Positions 17,292 through 26,449 of a stretch of DNA of 64,000 nt are shown piece after piece. Location of the stretch: NCBI GenBank assembly GCA_003635315.1, contig PYJD01000010.1:124001-188000 (forward strand), read 5' to 3'. Position 1 is the stretch's first letter, and every line of letters begins with the position of its first letter. Made by a program: the position numbers and the translations under genes. Below the pieces are notes generated by a model, which was given only the letters and a program-made list of their open reading frames with translations, did not search any database and was not told the DNA's origin. Source of the stretch: Candidatus Poribacteria bacterium. Lineage in GTDB: Bacteria > Poribacteria > WGA-4E > WGA-3G.

Positions 17292-18317
17292 TTACCCTAA
17301 TTCAACTGTTGTACCAGTCGCCATTGCTTCAAATGCTGCATCAATCACCCGCATCTGATTCACACAACTTTCAGGTGAAATTCGATGCGGTTTACCCGTC
17401 TCCAAACATTCACACATGTGTTCGAGTTGCGCAGCAAACTGATTACATGGATCAATATCAATTACTTGCCGTCCATCCCTATTCTGTACAACGATATTTA
17501 CCGGTGAACCCCCATTATTCCAAGCAGCATCAATTCGCAGCATTCCTCCCAAACCTGCCATTTCAGCATATTGTCCACCAGCACAATTAAAACCAGTTGA
17601 GATCTGTGCAGTTCGTTCATCTGGAAAAACTAAGAGTAGATAGGATGCATCATCAACTTCTAATCCTGCCTGGGATGCTCCAGACACCCTGATGGGTTCG
17701 GCATCAAACATAAAACGCGCATGGTGGATATTGTAACATGCTAAATCATAAATACTACCACCACCCTTTGCCTTGTTAAAACGCCAATTCGCACTCGGTT
17801 TACGTGACTCAGGACCACCGCCACCGCCACCAGTACAGAATGTACTACGAATGGTCTTCAACTCACCTATTGTGCCTGTTTCAACCAATTCCTTAGCCTT
17901 TTGGTGCATCGGATGGTGCCGGAATTTAAATGCCTCCGCAACGAGAATTCCATTGTCCTGTGCAGCACCAACAAAAGCTTCTGCCTCCGCAGCAGTAGAA
18001 GTAAACGGTTTTTCACATAGGATCGCTTTAACTTGCTTAGATTCAGCAATCTGAATTCCTACTTCCGCGTGAAATGCTCCCCATGTGCAGATAACAGCAA
18101 TATCTAAATCCTCAGATGCCAACATATCATCCAATGATAGATAACGATGCTCTTCGTCAACATTGAACTGTTCACCAAACCCTTTTAATGCACCTTCTGA
18201 AACATCATGAACAGCTGCTAATTCAGCACTGGGTGCATGTTTGCATCCATCCCCATGAGCTCGTGCTATTCCACCTGTACCTACCAGTCCAACTTGGTAT
18301 TTTCCATCTTTTGGCAT
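17292..18317 (-). CDS. Gfo/Idh/MocA family oxidoreductase
   Basis: 341-residue NAD(P)-dependent dehydrogenase of the GFO/IDH/MocA family, which oxidises sugars, inositols or related alcohols. The Rossmann motif VGLVGTGGIARAHG is near the N-terminus, and the catalytic Lys is in LCEKPFTSTA (the conserved EKP). The C-terminal domain carries YDLACYNIHHARFM at the place of the usual D-x3-H segment. I start it at 18317 because AGAGGAG lies just upstream; a longer in-frame start at 18347 lacks one. It is followed by the HAD gene on the same strand. Substrate unknown. Three other members of the family lie near the right end of the window. Confidence 0.92.
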   Translation of the reverse strand: MPKDGKYQVGLVGTGGIARAHGDGCKHAPSAELAAVHDVSEGALKGFGEQFNVDEEHRYLSLDDMLASEDLDIAVICTWGAFHAEVGIQIAESKQVKAILCEKPFTSTAAEAEAFVGAAQDNGILVAEAFKFRHHPMHQKAKELVETGTIGELKTIRSTFCTGGGGGGPESRKPSANWRFNKAKGGGSIYDLACYNIHHARFMFDAEPIRVSGASQAGLEVDDASYLLLVFPDERTAQISTGFNCAGGQYAEMAGLGGMLRIDAAWNNGGSPVNIVVQNRDGRQVIDIDPCNQFAAQLEHMCECLETGKPHRISPESCVNQMRVIDAAFEAMATGTTVELG

Positions 18318-18347
18318 AATGACTCCTCTTTGTTTATAGTTTATCAA

Positions 18348-18552
18348 GAAGATATATCTAACGTATATGGTAGAATGTATAATTTATTCTACATACTTAC
18401 TTGTAGGCGGGGAATGCCAATAAGGCATTCATACCGTTGATTTGAATTCCGATTCCCGATTACCAAAGGGTTTGATCGCGATTCGGAGATCGCTCCCGAC
18501 GAATACCAAAAGCGTATTCGACGTTGATTCACAAGTATTGTGTATAATTATG
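18348..18552. repeat. Short palindromic repeats between two minus-strand genes
   Basis: This spacer contains GGGGAATGCCAATAAGGCATTC with a small hairpin (GAATGCC/GGCATTC), GCGATTCGGAGATCGC, and a unit of the CGAAT...ATTCGACGTTGATT family (about 18508-18535). The same units recur at 26904, 47905 and 53272. Confidence 0.6.
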
Positions 18553-19284
18553 TCAATATTCACCATAATCATTTTCAATAATTGCTTCACGTAAAAAGTT
18601 AAACGGAAGTGGACAAGGTTTATCTTTTCTCTTCCATCTGTAGACTGCTTCTGGTCTTACAATAATACGTCCCAATGGAAATCCTAAGAAATCCTCAAGT
18701 CGTTTCAGCGTTTCCTCCTGTTTTAAGACAAAATCTTCAAAACGGATCTGTATTAGATGTTTAGGTTTAGGTGTTGCTTTCATCAGTTCATATTGATAAT
18801 ACCAAGAGATTGCGCGTCGTTCGTAAATATCATCTGTAAGTGAATACTCAACACCAAAATCCATAAGATTATCAGTTTTATGACTTCCGAGAATACAATC
18901 TCTCGGATCGCGTATCCAATGGATATATCGTATATCAGGGAACATACGTATTATCCAAGGATAAATAAGGGTCGTTTCAGGAATCTTCCAACCTCTATTG
19001 ATTGATGCATTATTCAATACATCCGATAAGTATGTATGAATGAGTTCTTCAAATTTAGGGTCAATAGGCATTGTGAATAATTGGTCAAAATTCCATGATA
19101 AGTTCCCTTCCCATTTTACATACTTAGACAATACACGGCAGGCATCATATAGGTCATGGGGTGGAATCTTATCACCTGAAGGATTTAGTTGACTCCCCAT
19201 AAACACACCGCTCGCATATAGCGTATGTGAAATAGCACGAGTTCCAGAATGTCCACGTCCGATCACTGTGATTAAGGTCTGCAT
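18553..19284 (-). CDS. Sulfotransferase family protein
   Basis: 243-residue predicted PAPS-dependent sulfotransferase, cytosolic, transferring sulfate to a carbohydrate or small molecule. The 5'-phosphosulfate loop is TVIGRGHSGTRAISH at residues 6-20, an atypical form with G-x-G-H-S-G-T. The 3'-phosphate region IRDPRDCILGSHKTDN lies near residue 130. A C-terminal helix-rich part (EETLKRLEDFLGFPLG) is typical. It has no close partner genes; a Stf0-like enzyme at 52430 is unrelated in detail. Sulfated glycans are common in marine sponges, so a role in modifying or mimicking them is possible but not shown. Confidence 0.8.
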   Translation of the reverse strand: MQTLITVIGRGHSGTRAISHTLYASGVFMGSQLNPSGDKIPPHDLYDACRVLSKYVKWEGNLSWNFDQLFTMPIDPKFEELIHTYLSDVLNNASINRGWKIPETTLIYPWIIRMFPDIRYIHWIRDPRDCILGSHKTDNLMDFGVEYSLTDDIYERRAISWYYQYELMKATPKPKHLIQIRFEDFVLKQEETLKRLEDFLGFPLGRIIVRPEAVYRWKRKDKPCPLPFNFLREAIIENDYGEY

Positions 19285-19806
19285 AACGTTCCTATACTAA
19301 AACAATACTTGCACATTTAGATTCTTTAATGATAATTGATGTAGTTGTGATAACTGCTTATGTAAGCATTTATGTATCCATTTTATATGGAATAGTGTTA
19401 TATATAACATCAAAATCCAATATCCACTATTTTAACAAATTACACATACTTAGAAAAGGGATTTTAGTCATAGAAGAAGTTCGTATAGTTGAATCCCTTC
19501 AGATTTGTGGTATGATAATAATTGCATATTCATAACACCTATCTTATTAAGCTGTAATTATATACTCATACGCATACACATGAATACTACAAATGATTTA
19601 AAGTGAACATTGAAAATAAAAACACAAAATCCCTGTAGGAGCGATCTCCGAATCGCGATTTAACTCAGTGATAGTCGGGAATCGGAGTTCCCTCCTACAT
19701 CTCAAAATGTTCCAGTAATTCAACAGTTTACTATAAGTGTTAATTATCAAATTATCTGTCATATATATATACCTACTAACGAAAATCTATCAAAGGATTC
19801 ATATTT
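19285..19806. other. AT-rich intergenic region with one palindromic repeat
   Basis: This region separates divergent genes. It is very AT-rich, and a 68-codon open frame at 19329-19535 looks accidental (no ribosome site, low-complexity hydrophobic). One dispersed palindrome lies at 19634-19699. The ABC-type binding protein promoter must be in the right half. Confidence 0.5.
19634..19699. repeat. Dispersed 66-bp palindromic repeat (GTAGGAGCGAT family)
   Basis: The ends TGTAGGAG and CTCCTACA are inverted repeats, and inner parts also pair (CTCCGAAT with ATCGGAG). A second single copy lies at 21029-21087, and the left half is tandemly amplified at 22239-22510. The element has no coding capacity. 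Confidence 0.75.
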
Positions 19807-20961
19807 ATGAAAAAATTAGGAATTACACTCTGTTTATGTCTCTTCATATCAACTATAATAGGTTGTAATAATGTAAAAGAAGTTCTTACACCGAAAGCCG
19901 AACCAACAGTAAAAATTGGATTTGTTGTTGCGGGTCAACGCGTTACATACCCAAACGGAGCGGAGTTGGCTGTGACAGAAATCAACCAACAAGGTGGACT
20001 TTTTGGTATGCCTGTCGAATTGATTGGTCATATCAATAAAGAGGCAGATCTTGATGTTTCTGTAAAACTCGTAGAATCTTTGATTCTCAATGATGAAGTT
20101 ATAGCTTTGATTGGTCCGAACCGTTCTTCCCATGCAGTTGTTGTCGGACCTATTGCACAAAAACACCGAATACCCATGGTAACAACAACAGCGACCAACC
20201 CAAACGTAACACAGGCGGGTGATTTTGTCTTTATGGCTTCCTTCACAGACAGTTTTCAAGGAGCAGTCATGGCAAATTTTGCGAAAATGGAATTAGGACT
20301 TACAACAGCTGCAATTATCACACGCAGCGGAGATCTGTATACGGAAGGTATTTCAAACTTCTTCTTATCGAATTTTAACAATCTGGGAGGAGAAGTCGTT
20401 GCCCATGTTTTATTTGAAGCTGGAACAGAAGATTTCACCGAAACATTAACCCAGATTGCTGATATGAAACCTGATGCACTCTTTACAGCAGGTTTTGTTC
20501 AAGACATTTCATATATCACGAAACAAGCACGAGAATTCCCGTTGTTAAATGCCAAGGATGAACCGACTGTTTTCCTCGGTGCTGATTCCTGGGATAGCAT
20601 ACTCCTCTTTGAGGATGAGAATGCTGAAATTGAAGGTAGCTACTTCAGTGGACATTTTTCACCAGAAACAAATGAACCAAATGCACGAGAATTTGTGAAT
20701 ACATACGAATCAATATATGAATCTACACCAACAGGTGGTGTTGCAGTAAGTTACGATGCTGTCAAATTACTTTATGAGGCAGCATTACGGGCAGGAAGTT
20801 TGGATGCTGAAGCAATACGCGACCAACTCGCTGCTACTGAGAATTATGTTGGAGCAACAAGTATTAAAAGTTATAATGAAAATCGTCAGCCAACTAAGAG
20901 TGCGGTTATATTCACCATCAAAGATGGTCAGAAAGCTTTCTATCAACAGATAGACCCATAA
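19807..20961 (+). CDS. ABC transporter substrate-binding lipoprotein (Leu/Ile/Val-binding family)
   Basis: 384-residue periplasmic-binding protein of the branched-chain amino acid / amide type (Peripla_BP_6). The signal is a lipobox one: MKKLGITLCLCLFISTIIGC, with the mature lipid-modified Cys near residue 20. The fold starts at KIGFVVAGQR and shows the family pattern GAELAVTEINQQGG near residue 57, ALIGPNRSSHAV near 103, and DALFTAGF near 215. It would bind an amino acid or small amide on the outer face of the inner membrane. No permease or ATPase gene is nearby, so it is an orphan component or works as a sensor. AAAGGA precedes the start. Confidence 0.9.
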   Translation: MKKLGITLCLCLFISTIIGCNNVKEVLTPKAEPTVKIGFVVAGQRVTYPNGAELAVTEINQQGGLFGMPVELIGHINKEADLDVSVKLVESLILNDEVIALIGPNRSSHAVVVGPIAQKHRIPMVTTTATNPNVTQAGDFVFMASFTDSFQGAVMANFAKMELGLTTAAIITRSGDLYTEGISNFFLSNFNNLGGEVVAHVLFEAGTEDFTETLTQIADMKPDALFTAGFVQDISYITKQAREFPLLNAKDEPTVFLGADSWDSILLFEDENAEIEGSYFSGHFSPETNEPNAREFVNTYESIYESTPTGGVAVSYDAVKLLYEAALRAGSLDAEAIRDQLAATENYVGATSIKSYNENRQPTKSAVIFTIKDGQKAFYQQIDP

Positions 20962-21028
20962 TTGCTATTAAAACGACTTGTGCTATTTACATAAGAGTCA
21001 TGTTGTTTATCACAACTGGTCATATTTT

Positions 21029-21087
21029 GTAGGAGCGATTTCCGAATCGCGATACCTTAAAGTCTGGAATCGGAGTTCACTCCTACC
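21029..21087. repeat. Dispersed palindromic repeat (GTAGGAGCGAT family)
   Basis: Single copy related to 19634-19699, with TGTAGGAGCGATTTCCGAAT on the left and GGAATCGGAGT...CTCCTACC on the right. It lies between the binding-protein gene and the Ldh2-family gene. Confidence 0.7.
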
Positions 21088-21216
21088 TTTAGGATCGTAA
21101 GGACTCAGAAAAGCTGTGGAATTCAGACTCAAATAAGATAAATATGTGAAATACATACATATTATATGTTAATTAGCACAACGCGTTATTAAAACAATCA
21201 AATTTAGGAGAGTGAA

Positions 21217-22221
21217 ATGAATAGACCCCCAGAAGAATTTATCCGTGTGGATGAAGAACGTCTTCTCAAGTTCTCTACAACCTGTTTTGAAAAGGCTGGT
21301 ATATCTCATGAACATGCTGCCCTAATAAGTCGTTTACTGGTTAATTCCGATCTACGTGGTGTTCGTAGTCATGGTACACGAACACTTAGTGGATATTGTG
21401 GTGGCTTTGAAAATGGCAGTCTTAACCCCAACCCCAATATAACGGTTATTAATGAATCCCCCACCTCTGTTGTTCTTGATGGGAATGGAACACTTGGTTA
21501 CCTCCCAATGTTTCGTGCAACGGAACAGGCAATTGCAAAGGCAAAAGAGGTCGGCATCGGGATGGGACTTGTCCGGTACATAGGTCATTATGGGTCTGCT
21601 GGACATTATGCTCGTATATGTAATGAATCCGGATGTATAGGTTTTTCCGTACAGGGATATCAAAACCATGGTAATGCCGGCAATAGTGATCCCAAACCCC
21701 AAATCGGGTATTACGGTAACCCACCAATCTGCTTTGCGATCCCATCAGGTGATGAACCTCCGGTTGTCCTTGATGCAGCAACATGTATTATGGCAGATTA
21801 TCAACGCGGAGAGGAATTTGATCAACTATTGTCTATCATACCTGCCGCCTTCTTTAAGAGTATCGGTTACACTGCTGTGGCGTGTCTACTTGGTGGAGCA
21901 TTGACAGGTTTTACTGAACCGGCATCCGAAGACACTGCAAAATGGAATGGAGCACGACACGGTGGTATGGTATTGGCAATAGATATTGAATCAATTGTAC
22001 CCACCGACATATTCCATGCTGAAGTTGATCGATTAGTACGGGATGTCCGCGAAACTTATGAACCAATGCCAGGAACAGATGAAGCTTTACTACCTGGTGC
22101 TATTGAACAGGAAAGAGTTGAACATCACCGTAAAGAGGGTATTCGATATGGAGAAATGGAACAGGAATCCGCCAGGTCAGCAAGTGAACGTCTCGGTGTA
22201 CCATTACCATGGGATGAATAA
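21217..22221 (+). CDS. Malate/L-lactate dehydrogenase (Ldh2) family protein
   Basis: 334 residues, of the NAD(P)-dependent Ldh2/MDH2/YlbC family that reduces 2-oxo acids or imines. The family start is clear: an N-terminal helical segment, then LVNSDLRGVRSHGTRTLSGY near residues 42-61. Next come GNGTLGYLP and a catalytic-domain stretch VRYIGHYGSAGHYARICNESG, where the usual pattern is NSNHxGAxGxY. A later core reads VVLDAATCIMADYQRG where family members normally have LDMATS-x5-GK. The part after this is shorter and unlike the usual G-x5-G-x-ALDADG region, so activity may differ. AGGAGAG precedes the ATG. It stands alone. Confidence 0.8.
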   Translation: MNRPPEEFIRVDEERLLKFSTTCFEKAGISHEHAALISRLLVNSDLRGVRSHGTRTLSGYCGGFENGSLNPNPNITVINESPTSVVLDGNGTLGYLPMFRATEQAIAKAKEVGIGMGLVRYIGHYGSAGHYARICNESGCIGFSVQGYQNHGNAGNSDPKPQIGYYGNPPICFAIPSGDEPPVVLDAATCIMADYQRGEEFDQLLSIIPAAFFKSIGYTAVACLLGGALTGFTEPASEDTAKWNGARHGGMVLAIDIESIVPTDIFHAEVDRLVRDVRETYEPMPGTDEALLPGAIEQERVEHHRKEGIRYGEMEQESARSASERLGVPLPWDE

Positions 22222-22238
22222 TATCACTCTAAATCCCT

Positions 22239-22510
22239 GTAGGAGCAATTTCCGAATCGCGATTTAGCTCAGTGATAGTCGGGAAGTAGGAGCAATTTCC
22301 GAATCGCGATTTTACTCAGTGATAGTCGGGAAGTAGGAGCGATTTCCGAATCGCGATTTTACTCAGTGATAGTCGGAAGTAGGAGCGATTTCCGAATCGC
22401 GATTTTACTCAGTGATAGTCGGAAGTAGGAGCGATTTCCGAATCGCGATTTTACTCAGTGATAGTCGGAAGTAGGAGCGATTTCCGAATCGCGATTTTAC
22501 TCAGTGATTA
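22239..22510 (+). repeat. Tandem array of six 46-47-bp hairpin units
   Basis: Units begin with GTAGGAGC at 22239, 22286, 22333, 22379, 22425 and 22471. Each unit contains GCGATT-TCCG-AATCGC (the first two have GCAATT), a six-base stem with a four-base UNCG-type loop. The rest reads TTTTACTCAGTGATAGTCGG. There are no spacers, so this is not a CRISPR. The unit equals the left part of the dispersed palindrome at 19634-19699. Later units are nearly identical to each other, pointing to recent expansion. Confidence 0.85.
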
Positions 22511-22792
22511 ATTCAATGTTTACTATAATCAGGATTAATGTACTCCGAAATCCATAGAAATGGATCTCATCGAGATATGACGCATATGTTTCATAGTAAT
22601 TTAAGGTATTTTCTACATCCTATAAGAAAACAGAGTGGATTTTAACTTGTCTTTTGTATATATTTGCATATACTTAGATTGAAGGTATGAGATATTTTAC
22701 ATTATTCTTTAAAAAACTTACAAAACCTATATAAGTGATCAAATTTACTAAATTTTTCAATATTGTATTTTAGTATGGGGGTATTCTCTAAT

Positions 22793-25489
22793 ATGCAAAC
22801 TAAAATGAAAACGAAATTCTTGTTCTATATATTAACGCTTTTATTTATTACACCTACTTTTATCCAAGTGAACTTGATAGCACAAGAAACTTCTGAAACT
22901 GGAATTCCATCAGTCAGTTCCAATTATATGTTTGAAACCATTGATGTTCCAGGGGTAGATTTTTTGGAGTTAACAGCAAGTAGCGACTTTGAAGATTACG
23001 CTGGAAATACACATAGTGCTGACGGTCAGAAAACAGTTGGATTCACACTCATTGATGGTGTATTTACCACCTATGATTTTCCCGATTCACAGAATACCTA
23101 TTTCTATGCTCTGGGTAATAATGGAAATGCAGCAGGACACTACCAAGATAGCGATGGTTTGTTCCATGGTGTTGTCTTAGAGAATGGTGAATTACGTCAA
23201 TATGATTTTCCAGGGGCAGTTCAAACATTCCTATACGGTATTAGTGATTCTACAGGTGCATTGACCGGTAATTATATTGATGACGCTGGAATACGACGTG
23301 GGTTTTCTGGGGATGAAATTATTGAGTATCCTGGAGCAAAAGAAACCTTCGCTGACTTTGTAAATGCCAGCGGTGGAATGGTTGGCAGTTATGTAGATGC
23401 CGATGGAATATTCCACCCCTATATCCGTACACCAACAGGCAGGTTTGTATCTATTGACCTACCCAGAGCATCTCTACTGGAGTACTTTTTTGTACACGGT
23501 ATCAACGATGCAGGTACAATTGTTGCAAGGGCAAAACCGAAGGATGATGTACCAGTTACATTTGTCGGTACATTTCGAGAAGGTTTAAAGGAATTTAAAG
23601 TTCCCGGTAGTGTAAGTACAGAAGGCTATAATATCAATCAGGATGGCTCAATAGTTGGACATTATGACTCAGAGGATGGCAGTAGGCATGGTTTCATCGC
23701 ACGTCTCATTACTGAAACAGATATTCCCGTTCCTGTTGAACCAGTTGTACCCCAAACTGAATTCAACTATACTTATGAAAGTATCAACGTTCCAGGGGTT
23801 GATTTCTTGGAGTTAACTGCAAGTACTGATTTTGAGGATTACGCTGGTAATACACATAGTGCTGACGGTCAGAAAACAGTTGGATTTACAATCATTGATG
23901 GTGTATATTCGACCTACGATTTTCCTGGATCACAGAACACTTTTTTCTATGCACTGGGTAATAATGGGCAAGCTGCAGGACACTACGAAGATAGCGATGG
24001 ACTATACCATGGTGTAATATTAGAAAATGGAGAATTACGTGAATTCAATTTTCCAGGGGCAGTTCAAACCTTCATATACGGTTATAGTGATGCTACTGGA
24101 GCATTGACGGGGAATTTTATTGATGAATCTGGTATTCGTCGCGGATTTTCCGGTGAAAATATAATAGAATTTCCAGATGCACCAGAAACATATACTGATT
24201 TTATAAACGCAGAAGGTCGTGTGGTTGGAAGTTATGTAGATGCAGATGGTGTTTATCATCCCTTCACCCTTACAGAAAGTGGAAGATTCTTATCCCTTGA
24301 TCTCCCAAATGCTTCTGCTTTTGAATACTTTTTTGTCCACGGCATCAATGATGTCGGCACTCTTGTTGGGAGAGCTCAAAAATATGACGATATACCACGT
24401 ACTTATGTAGGTTCATTCCAGCACGGTCTAACTGAATTGAAATATCCCGGTAGTGTTAGTACAGAAGGATACAATATTAATCAGGATGGATCGATAGTTG
24501 GAAACTATAAATCCGCGGATGGTCGTACACACGGTTTCATCGCAAGACCGGTTACGAAAGCAGTAAGTGAATTTTTTGCAAATTCATTCAATCTCACGCT
24601 AACTAAGGGATTGAACATGTTGTCGGTGCCATTAGCACCACCAACACCTATGAATGCAAAGTCCCTTGCTGGAATAACCGGATCAACAATGGTAATTGCT
24701 CTTGACGCTAAAAGCCAAAGTTTTATTGGATGGACACCGAATGCTCCTAACGATGGATTTTCAGTTGAAGGTGGACAAGGCTATATTGTCAATGTACCGG
24801 AACCACGAGATTTTGCTTTTACGGGTTCACGATGGGCAAATCTTACAGAGGGCGCTGCATCACCCGCTGCAAAACCAACCCAGTTCTCACAAGAAACTTG
24901 GGCGTTTGTGGTAAGTGGTCAGTTGGAAGGAAAATCCACTTATGACGGTTACAAGGTCATTGTACGTAACCTAAGAACGAACAATACGATTACTACCCAA
25001 GTAGAGGGAGATTACTTTGCTGCTGCAACTGCTGATCTAACAAGGAAAAGCGTAGTAAATGTTGGAGATGTGATTGAAGTACGTGTCATTGCGCCAGATG
25101 GAAATATTGAATCACGAACACTTCGTTTGAAAGTCTCTCCTGACCATTTGGTTAATGCCATGTTATCTGTAAATATTGATAATATTGGTAAACCCATAAA
25201 CAATCAACTTTTACAAAATTATCCGAATCCGTTTAATCCGGAAACTTGGATTCCGTTTCAACTTTCAGAAGAGAGTCCTGTTTCTGTCGCAATCTATGAC
25301 ACAACCGGAAAGTTGATTCGATCTCTTTCTCTTGGAATACACTCCGCTGGGTTCTATAATAGCCGTGATCGCGCGGCGTATTGGGATGGACGTAATGTCC
25401 TCGGTGAACAGGTGTCAAGTGGTGTCTATTTTTACCAGTTGACTACCCCAACATTCCAACAAACCCGACGACTTGTAATCCTAAAGTAA
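22793..25489 (+). CDS. Secreted protein with duplicated HAF-type repeat domain and C-terminal sorting-like module
   Basis: About 898 residues. A signal peptide (KFLFYILTLLFITPTFI) is followed by two tandem copies of a roughly 281-residue module (INVPGVDFLELTAS...HGFIARPV). Within each module, repeats such as AxGHYxDSDGLxHG are of the HAF type that forms extracellular beta-propellers. Then comes a segment TKGLNMLSVPLAPPTPMNAK with a beta-sandwich region, and the final 90 residues are the YPNPFNPETWIPFQL module ending in QTRRLVILK. This end resembles the FlgD-Ig-like / type IX sorting domains. I take the ATG at 22793; a TTG at 22763 or ATG at 22775 are alternatives, none with a strong ribosome site. 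It is a paralogue of the gene at 27118. Confidence 0.85.
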   Translation: MQTKMKTKFLFYILTLLFITPTFIQVNLIAQETSETGIPSVSSNYMFETIDVPGVDFLELTASSDFEDYAGNTHSADGQKTVGFTLIDGVFTTYDFPDSQNTYFYALGNNGNAAGHYQDSDGLFHGVVLENGELRQYDFPGAVQTFLYGISDSTGALTGNYIDDAGIRRGFSGDEIIEYPGAKETFADFVNASGGMVGSYVDADGIFHPYIRTPTGRFVSIDLPRASLLEYFFVHGINDAGTIVARAKPKDDVPVTFVGTFREGLKEFKVPGSVSTEGYNINQDGSIVGHYDSEDGSRHGFIARLITETDIPVPVEPVVPQTEFNYTYESINVPGVDFLELTASTDFEDYAGNTHSADGQKTVGFTIIDGVYSTYDFPGSQNTFFYALGNNGQAAGHYEDSDGLYHGVILENGELREFNFPGAVQTFIYGYSDATGALTGNFIDESGIRRGFSGENIIEFPDAPETYTDFINAEGRVVGSYVDADGVYHPFTLTESGRFLSLDLPNASAFEYFFVHGINDVGTLVGRAQKYDDIPRTYVGSFQHGLTELKYPGSVSTEGYNINQDGSIVGNYKSADGRTHGFIARPVTKAVSEFFANSFNLTLTKGLNMLSVPLAPPTPMNAKSLAGITGSTMVIALDAKSQSFIGWTPNAPNDGFSVEGGQGYIVNVPEPRDFAFTGSRWANLTEGAASPAAKPTQFSQETWAFVVSGQLEGKSTYDGYKVIVRNLRTNNTITTQVEGDYFAAATADLTRKSVVNVGDVIEVRVIAPDGNIESRTLRLKVSPDHLVNAMLSVNIDNIGKPINNQLLQNYPNPFNPETWIPFQLSEESPVSVAIYDTTGKLIRSLSLGIHSAGFYNSRDRAAYWDGRNVLGEQVSSGVYFYQLTTPTFQQTRRLVILK

Positions 25490-25512
25490 GACTTAGCTTT
25501 ATAAAAATCAAC

Positions 25513-25551
25513 CAATGCCACAGAGGTGATATTGACACCTTTGTGGCATTG
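25513..25551 (+). terminator. 16-bp hairpin after the duplicated HAF-repeat gene
   Basis: CAATGCCACAGAGGTG (25513-25528) pairs with CACCTTTGTGGCATTG (25536-25551) with one G-T wobble and a seven-base loop. It lies 24 bases after the stop codon. It is a probable transcription end, although no long T run follows. Confidence 0.6.
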
Positions 25552-25644
25552 TGTTAATGTAAAGACTATGTTAGTCTATATTTCAATATTATACAATTTC
25601 CAAGAAATATTATGCTATATAGACATCATATAATTCCATTCACC

Positions 25645-25791
25645 CAACCCGGTAGGGCGGTTTGTAACCCCTCCATAAGTGTCAATTTAGCACCTTACCT
25701 ACACATGGTAGGTTCGGTTTGTAACCGAACCGGGTGTCAATTATCTACCCACAATGGTAGGTTCGGTTTGTAACCGAACCGGGTGTCAATT
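25645..25791. repeat. GGTTCGGTT-TGT-AACCGAACC palindromic repeats
   Basis: One diverged copy (CGGTAGGGCGGTTTGTAAC) and two near-identical copies are each followed by GGGTGTCAATT. Related copies lie at 47760-47860 and 56320-56360. Each forms a nine-base stem. Confidence 0.7.
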
Positions 25792-26449
25792 TTCCGCGGA
25801 TTCGGACTTCGTCAAGATATTATCGAATGAATTAATTAATCATCATGAAACCATTCCCTGAAATCCACGGAATCCGCAATTAAAATAAAAAATTTTGAAG
25901 AAAAATCTTGGCACTAACATCTAAAGTCACATACGTGAAAATAAGGTTGCAAAGACTTAATCTACATGTTAATATGTAATTATATTTAATCGTGTATATA
26001 TAAAATAAAGGTTTATTCTGTTATGATATTTTATGAATCTAAATCCCAAATGATAAATATCGGACAATACTATACAATCCTTTTAACCTATTACCGCCAA
26101 CAATATAATAACATTTGTGATATTTTATACAAAAAACTGAAATCTGAGAAATAACTCAAAAATGGGAAAACTCATAATTTTACTTTCTTCTAAATTGATA
26201 GGAATAAACCCAGTCCAGTACTGGTCTAAAAGCCATACTTTCAACGAAAATAAATGACACACAATGTGTCAAAAAGTGTAACATTTTCCCGTTTTTCGAA
26301 TCTTTCTAAACGTATAATTCAATACAATGAAAAGATGTTTGACACAACAAATATATTAACGTTATACTAATTAATGATACATCTCTCAATGGATTAACGG
26401 GTTTAAAATTCTGATACCTAATCATAACTATTATGAGAAGTATATAATT

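Noticed and set aside
19329..19535. 68-codon open frame
   Set aside because: Low-complexity, AT-driven composition, no ribosome site, and no recognisable feature.
22239..22510. Possible CRISPR array
   Set aside because: Units of 46-47 bases are contiguous and nearly identical, with no variable spacers and no cas genes in the window.
26255..26271. TGACACA-CAA-TGTGTCA as a transcription-factor operator
   Set aside because: The related copy has a different palindrome at the same place, which a fixed binding site would not allow; a hairpin explanation fits better.
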